Origin: Bacteroidota bacterium
GTDB taxonomy: Bacteria > Bacteroidota > Bacteroidia > AKYH767-A > 2013-40CM-41-45
Assembly: GCA_016711505.1 (NCBI GenBank)
Contig: JADJSV010000001.1
Span: 682,001 to 746,000 of the forward strand
Reading direction: 5' to 3'
Length of the DNA stretch: 64,000 bases
Each line of letters starts with the position of its first letter. Positions within the stretch are counted from its first letter, which is position 1. The notes under the pieces are model-generated. The model had not been told where the DNA came from. It did no database searches and worked only from the letters and a program-made list of their open reading frames with translations. Shown in pieces: positions 62,239-64,000 of this stretch. Both the position numbers and the translations under genes were made by a program.

Positions 62239-62868
62239 ATGTCATTAGTAGGAAAAAAAGCCCCATCATTTAAAGCCAAAGCGGTTGCTTTCGGCGATCA
62301 ATTCATTAACGACTTTACGTTGGATTCTTATCTTGGAAAAAAAGATGTAATATTCTTTTTCTATCCAAAAGATTTCACTTTCGTTTGTCCAACAGAACTT
62401 CATGCTTTCCAGGAAAAATTAGCTGAGTTCGAAAAAAGAAATGTAGCTGTTGTTGCATGTTCTACAGATACTGAACAATCACATTGGGGCTGGTTACAGG
62501 TTCCGAAAAATCAAGGCGGTATTAAAGGTGTTACATATCCAATCGTTGCTGATACTACAAAAACAATTGCTATCAACTACGGTGTTCTTTCAGGAGAATA
62601 CGAATATAACGACGAAGGACAACTTACTGCAACCGGTCCGATGATCGCTTTCCGCGGATTATTCCTCATCGACAAAACCGGAAAAGTTCGTCATGAGTTG
62701 ATCAACGATCTGCCACTAGGAAGAAATGTCGACGAAGCATTACGTATGGTCGATGCCCTGCAATTCTTCGAAGAAAACGGCGAAGTCTGTCCTGCAAACT
62801 GGACCAAAGGACACGAGGGTATGAAAGAGTCGCATGATGGAGTTGCCGCGTACCTATCTAAAAACTAA
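62239..62868 (+). CDS. Typical 2-Cys peroxiredoxin (AhpC/Prx family)
   Basis: 209 residues. The peroxidatic cysteine Cys50 is in FTFVCPTELHAF; the resolving cysteine is in NGEVCPANW near position 184. KGVTYPIVADTTKTIAINYG and GRNVDEALRMVDALQF are standard Prx1/AhpC segments. Reduces H2O2 and organic peroxides; in Bacteroidota it often uses AhpF or thioredoxin, neither adjacent here. It has its own promoter with an overlapping palindrome, and a pentad/decamer repeat array begins 14 bases after the stop. Confidence 0.95.
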   Translation: MSLVGKKAPSFKAKAVAFGDQFINDFTLDSYLGKKDVIFFFYPKDFTFVCPTELHAFQEKLAEFEKRNVAVVACSTDTEQSHWGWLQVPKNQGGIKGVTYPIVADTTKTIAINYGVLSGEYEYNDEGQLTATGPMIAFRGLFLIDKTGKVRHELINDLPLGRNVDEALRMVDALQFFEENGEVCPANWTKGHEGMKESHDGVAAYLSKN

Positions 62869-62881
62869 AACTGCGTTGAAA

Positions 62882-63072
62882 GAAATGAAATGAAATGAAG
62901 TGAAATAAATGAAGTAGAATGAAGAGAAATGAAGTGAAATACCTCCCGACCTCTTTCATTTCACTTCTTTTCACTTCTTTTCACTTCTTTTCACTTCATT
63001 TCACTTCATTTCACTTCATTTCACTTCATTATACTTCATTATACTTCATTATACTTCATTTCACTTCATTTT
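62882..63072. repeat. Family H pentad/decamer inverted array
   Basis: Left arm 62882-62940 is GAAAT/GAAGT pentamers. Right arm 62955-63072 is the inverse, organised as 11 decamers from 62961: three TCACTTCTTT, four TCACTTCATT, three ATACTTCATT and one TCACTTCATT. The arms pair over about 60 bases. It fills the gap between the convergent peroxiredoxin and mazG genes, and the mazG stop is eight bases beyond its edge. Confidence 0.9.
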
Positions 63073-63079
63073 CTAAGTT

Positions 63080-63844
63080 TCATTTCTTTTTGGCTTCATT
63101 CCAGTACACATCCATTTCCTCAAGTGTCATATCACTGAGGCTTTTTCCGTTTTTCTTTGCGGCTTCTTCTAAATATTGAAAACGGTAGATGAATTTTTTA
63201 TTTGTTCTTTCTAACGCTTCATCGGGATTGATGTTTTTAAAACGACCGAAGTTGATCAGACTGAATAACAGATCACCGAATTCTTCTTCCATGTGTTTCT
63301 GATCACCGGCATCAGCAGCTTGTTTAAATTCGCCTAACTCCTCTTCTACTTTTTCCCAAACCTGATGTGGTTCGTCCCAGTCGAACCCTACTCCTCTTGC
63401 TTTTTCCTGAATACGCATAGCTTTGACCATTGCCGGAAGTGAACGTGGTACTCCTGAGAGAACAGATTTATTTCCTTCTTTCAGTTTCAATTGCTCCCAG
63501 TTGCGTTTTACATCTTCTTCATTCTCCACTTTCACATCGCCATAAATATGCGGATGACGATAGATCAGTTTCTCGCATTGTGCATTGATCACTTCTGCTA
63601 TATCAAACACTTTCTGTTCTTCAGCGATCTTTGCATAAAATACAAGATGCAGCATCAGGTCACCAAGTTCTTTCTTGATGGATTGCATATCGTTTTCAAT
63701 GATTGAATCCGCTAACTCATAGGTCTCTTCAATCGTCAAATGGCGCAAACTATCTATTGTCTGTTTCATGTCCCATGGACACTTCGCTCTCAACTCATCC
63801 ATAATCGTTGACAATCTTTCAAACGCTGCTGCTCTATCTGTCAT
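63080..63844 (-). CDS. mazG: Nucleoside triphosphate pyrophosphohydrolase MazG
   Basis: 254 residues with two MazG all-alpha NTP-PPase domains. The first (about 15-110) has CPWDMKQTIDSLRHLTIEE and EETYELADSI...KKELGDLMLHLVFYA, with the metal-binding ExxE/ExxD pattern. The second (about 150-250) has WEKVEEELGEFKQAADAG and EEFGDLLFSLINFGRF. Hydrolyses NTPs to NMP and PPi, probably house-cleaning of aberrant nucleotides. The stop is next to the family H array. Confidence 0.95.
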   Translation of the reverse strand: MTDRAAAFERLSTIMDELRAKCPWDMKQTIDSLRHLTIEETYELADSIIENDMQSIKKELGDLMLHLVFYAKIAEEQKVFDIAEVINAQCEKLIYRHPHIYGDVKVENEEDVKRNWEQLKLKEGNKSVLSGVPRSLPAMVKAMRIQEKARGVGFDWDEPHQVWEKVEEELGEFKQAADAGDQKHMEEEFGDLLFSLINFGRFKNINPDEALERTNKKFIYRFQYLEEAAKKNGKSLSDMTLEEMDVYWNEAKKK

Positions 63845-63921
63845 ATTCTTATTTTAGTGTATCAAAAATGCATATTTAATTTCGCATTTGCTGCAACAAA
63901 ACAACCTGCTTCTTGTTATTA

Positions 63922-64000
63922 ATGAACGAACTAATCAACATGAGTGTTAAAAACCTTGAATTCAAACATCACCTCCCGATCGACATTAAAACCGCGTGGA
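63922..64000 (+). CDS. Start of an unidentified gene (possibly SRPBCC-like)
   Basis: The ATG at 63922 opens MNELINMSVKNLEFKHHLP and stays open to the window edge (26 codons). An internal ATG at 63940 is an alternative start. The segment LPIDIKTAW is reminiscent of the first strand and helix of SRPBCC/START-like proteins, but 26 codons are too few to be sure. Divergent from mazG across a 77-base gap. Confidence 0.45.
   Translation, partial: MNELINMSVKNLEFKHHLPIDIKTAW

Noticed and set aside
62955..63072. Regular short repeats that could suggest a CRISPR array
   Set aside because: The units are contiguous decamers without spacers, and no cas genes are present.
1..64000. Prophage, integrative element or defence island
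   Set aside because: No integrase, transposase, phage structural or restriction genes. AddA-like and MBL genes are housekeeping repair types here.
1..64000. tRNA or rRNA genes
   Set aside because: I found no cloverleaf-like segments with a TTCGA-type T-loop in the gaps; the only RNA gene I can support is the SRP RNA.

Overview
The window is a stretch of Bacteroidota chromosome. Three secreted proteins carry type IX secretion (T9SS) C-terminal domains, -7 promoter elements of the form TAnnTTTG recur upstream of genes, and the gene neighbourhoods are typical of the phylum: ddl/PASTA/RluD and nusB/DUF1573/yajC/YbbR/coaE. The DUF349, DUF4199, DUF5686, WbqC and GlmU-like families also fit. I cannot place it below phylum. 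There are no rRNA or tRNA genes, no prophage, no CRISPR array and no transposase; this is mainly a housekeeping region.

Layout. 0-9 kb: end of a prolyl oligopeptidase, a tandem D-Ala-D-Ala ligase (broken), a PASTA membrane protein, a T9SS cargo, an RluD-type pseudouridine synthase and a MORN-repeat protein. 9-22 kb: methyltransferase, CorC/HlyC transporter (frameshifted), MqnE (futalosine menaquinone pathway), OmpR regulator, a T9SS metalloprotease with near-identical FN3 repeats, a TonB-like protein, a cysteine-cluster protein, DUF5686, two glycosyltransferases and DUF4199. 22-29 kb: SRP RNA, transaldolase, TsaC/YciO, a truncated MBL nuclease, then the nusB-DUF1573-yajC-YbbR-coaE cluster (minus strand) and a Leu/Val dehydrogenase. 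29-37 kb: MsbA-like ABC exporter, DnaB, a lipoprotein, AccA, guanine deaminase, IspE. 37-47 kb: MoxR/ChlI-VWA pair, AddA-like helicase-nuclease, a membrane-anchored receiver protein, an acyltransferase, PruA and a damaged FtsB/DivIC gene. 47-64 kb: methylmalonyl-CoA mutase, GlmU-like protein, ribosomal L31, DUF349 protein, a seven-PKD T9SS protein, WbqC, PfkA, an RNA methyltransferase, CorA, ZIP transporter, peroxiredoxin, MazG and the start of one more gene.

Two window-wide patterns stand out. First, about fifteen intergenic repeats sit just downstream of stop codons. Most are long imperfect hairpins whose arms are tandem degenerate heptamers (pentamers/decamers in one case). Several unrelated sequence families share this architecture and position, so they behave as a class of 3'-end elements. 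Second, at least seven conserved genes carry single-base indels, mostly in homopolymers and always repairable by one base, and three more (ddl second domain, ftsB, MBL nuclease) lack internal or 5' segments. This pattern is more like long-read assembly error, perhaps with hairpin-associated deletion, than gene decay, and it affects how every broken gene here should be read.
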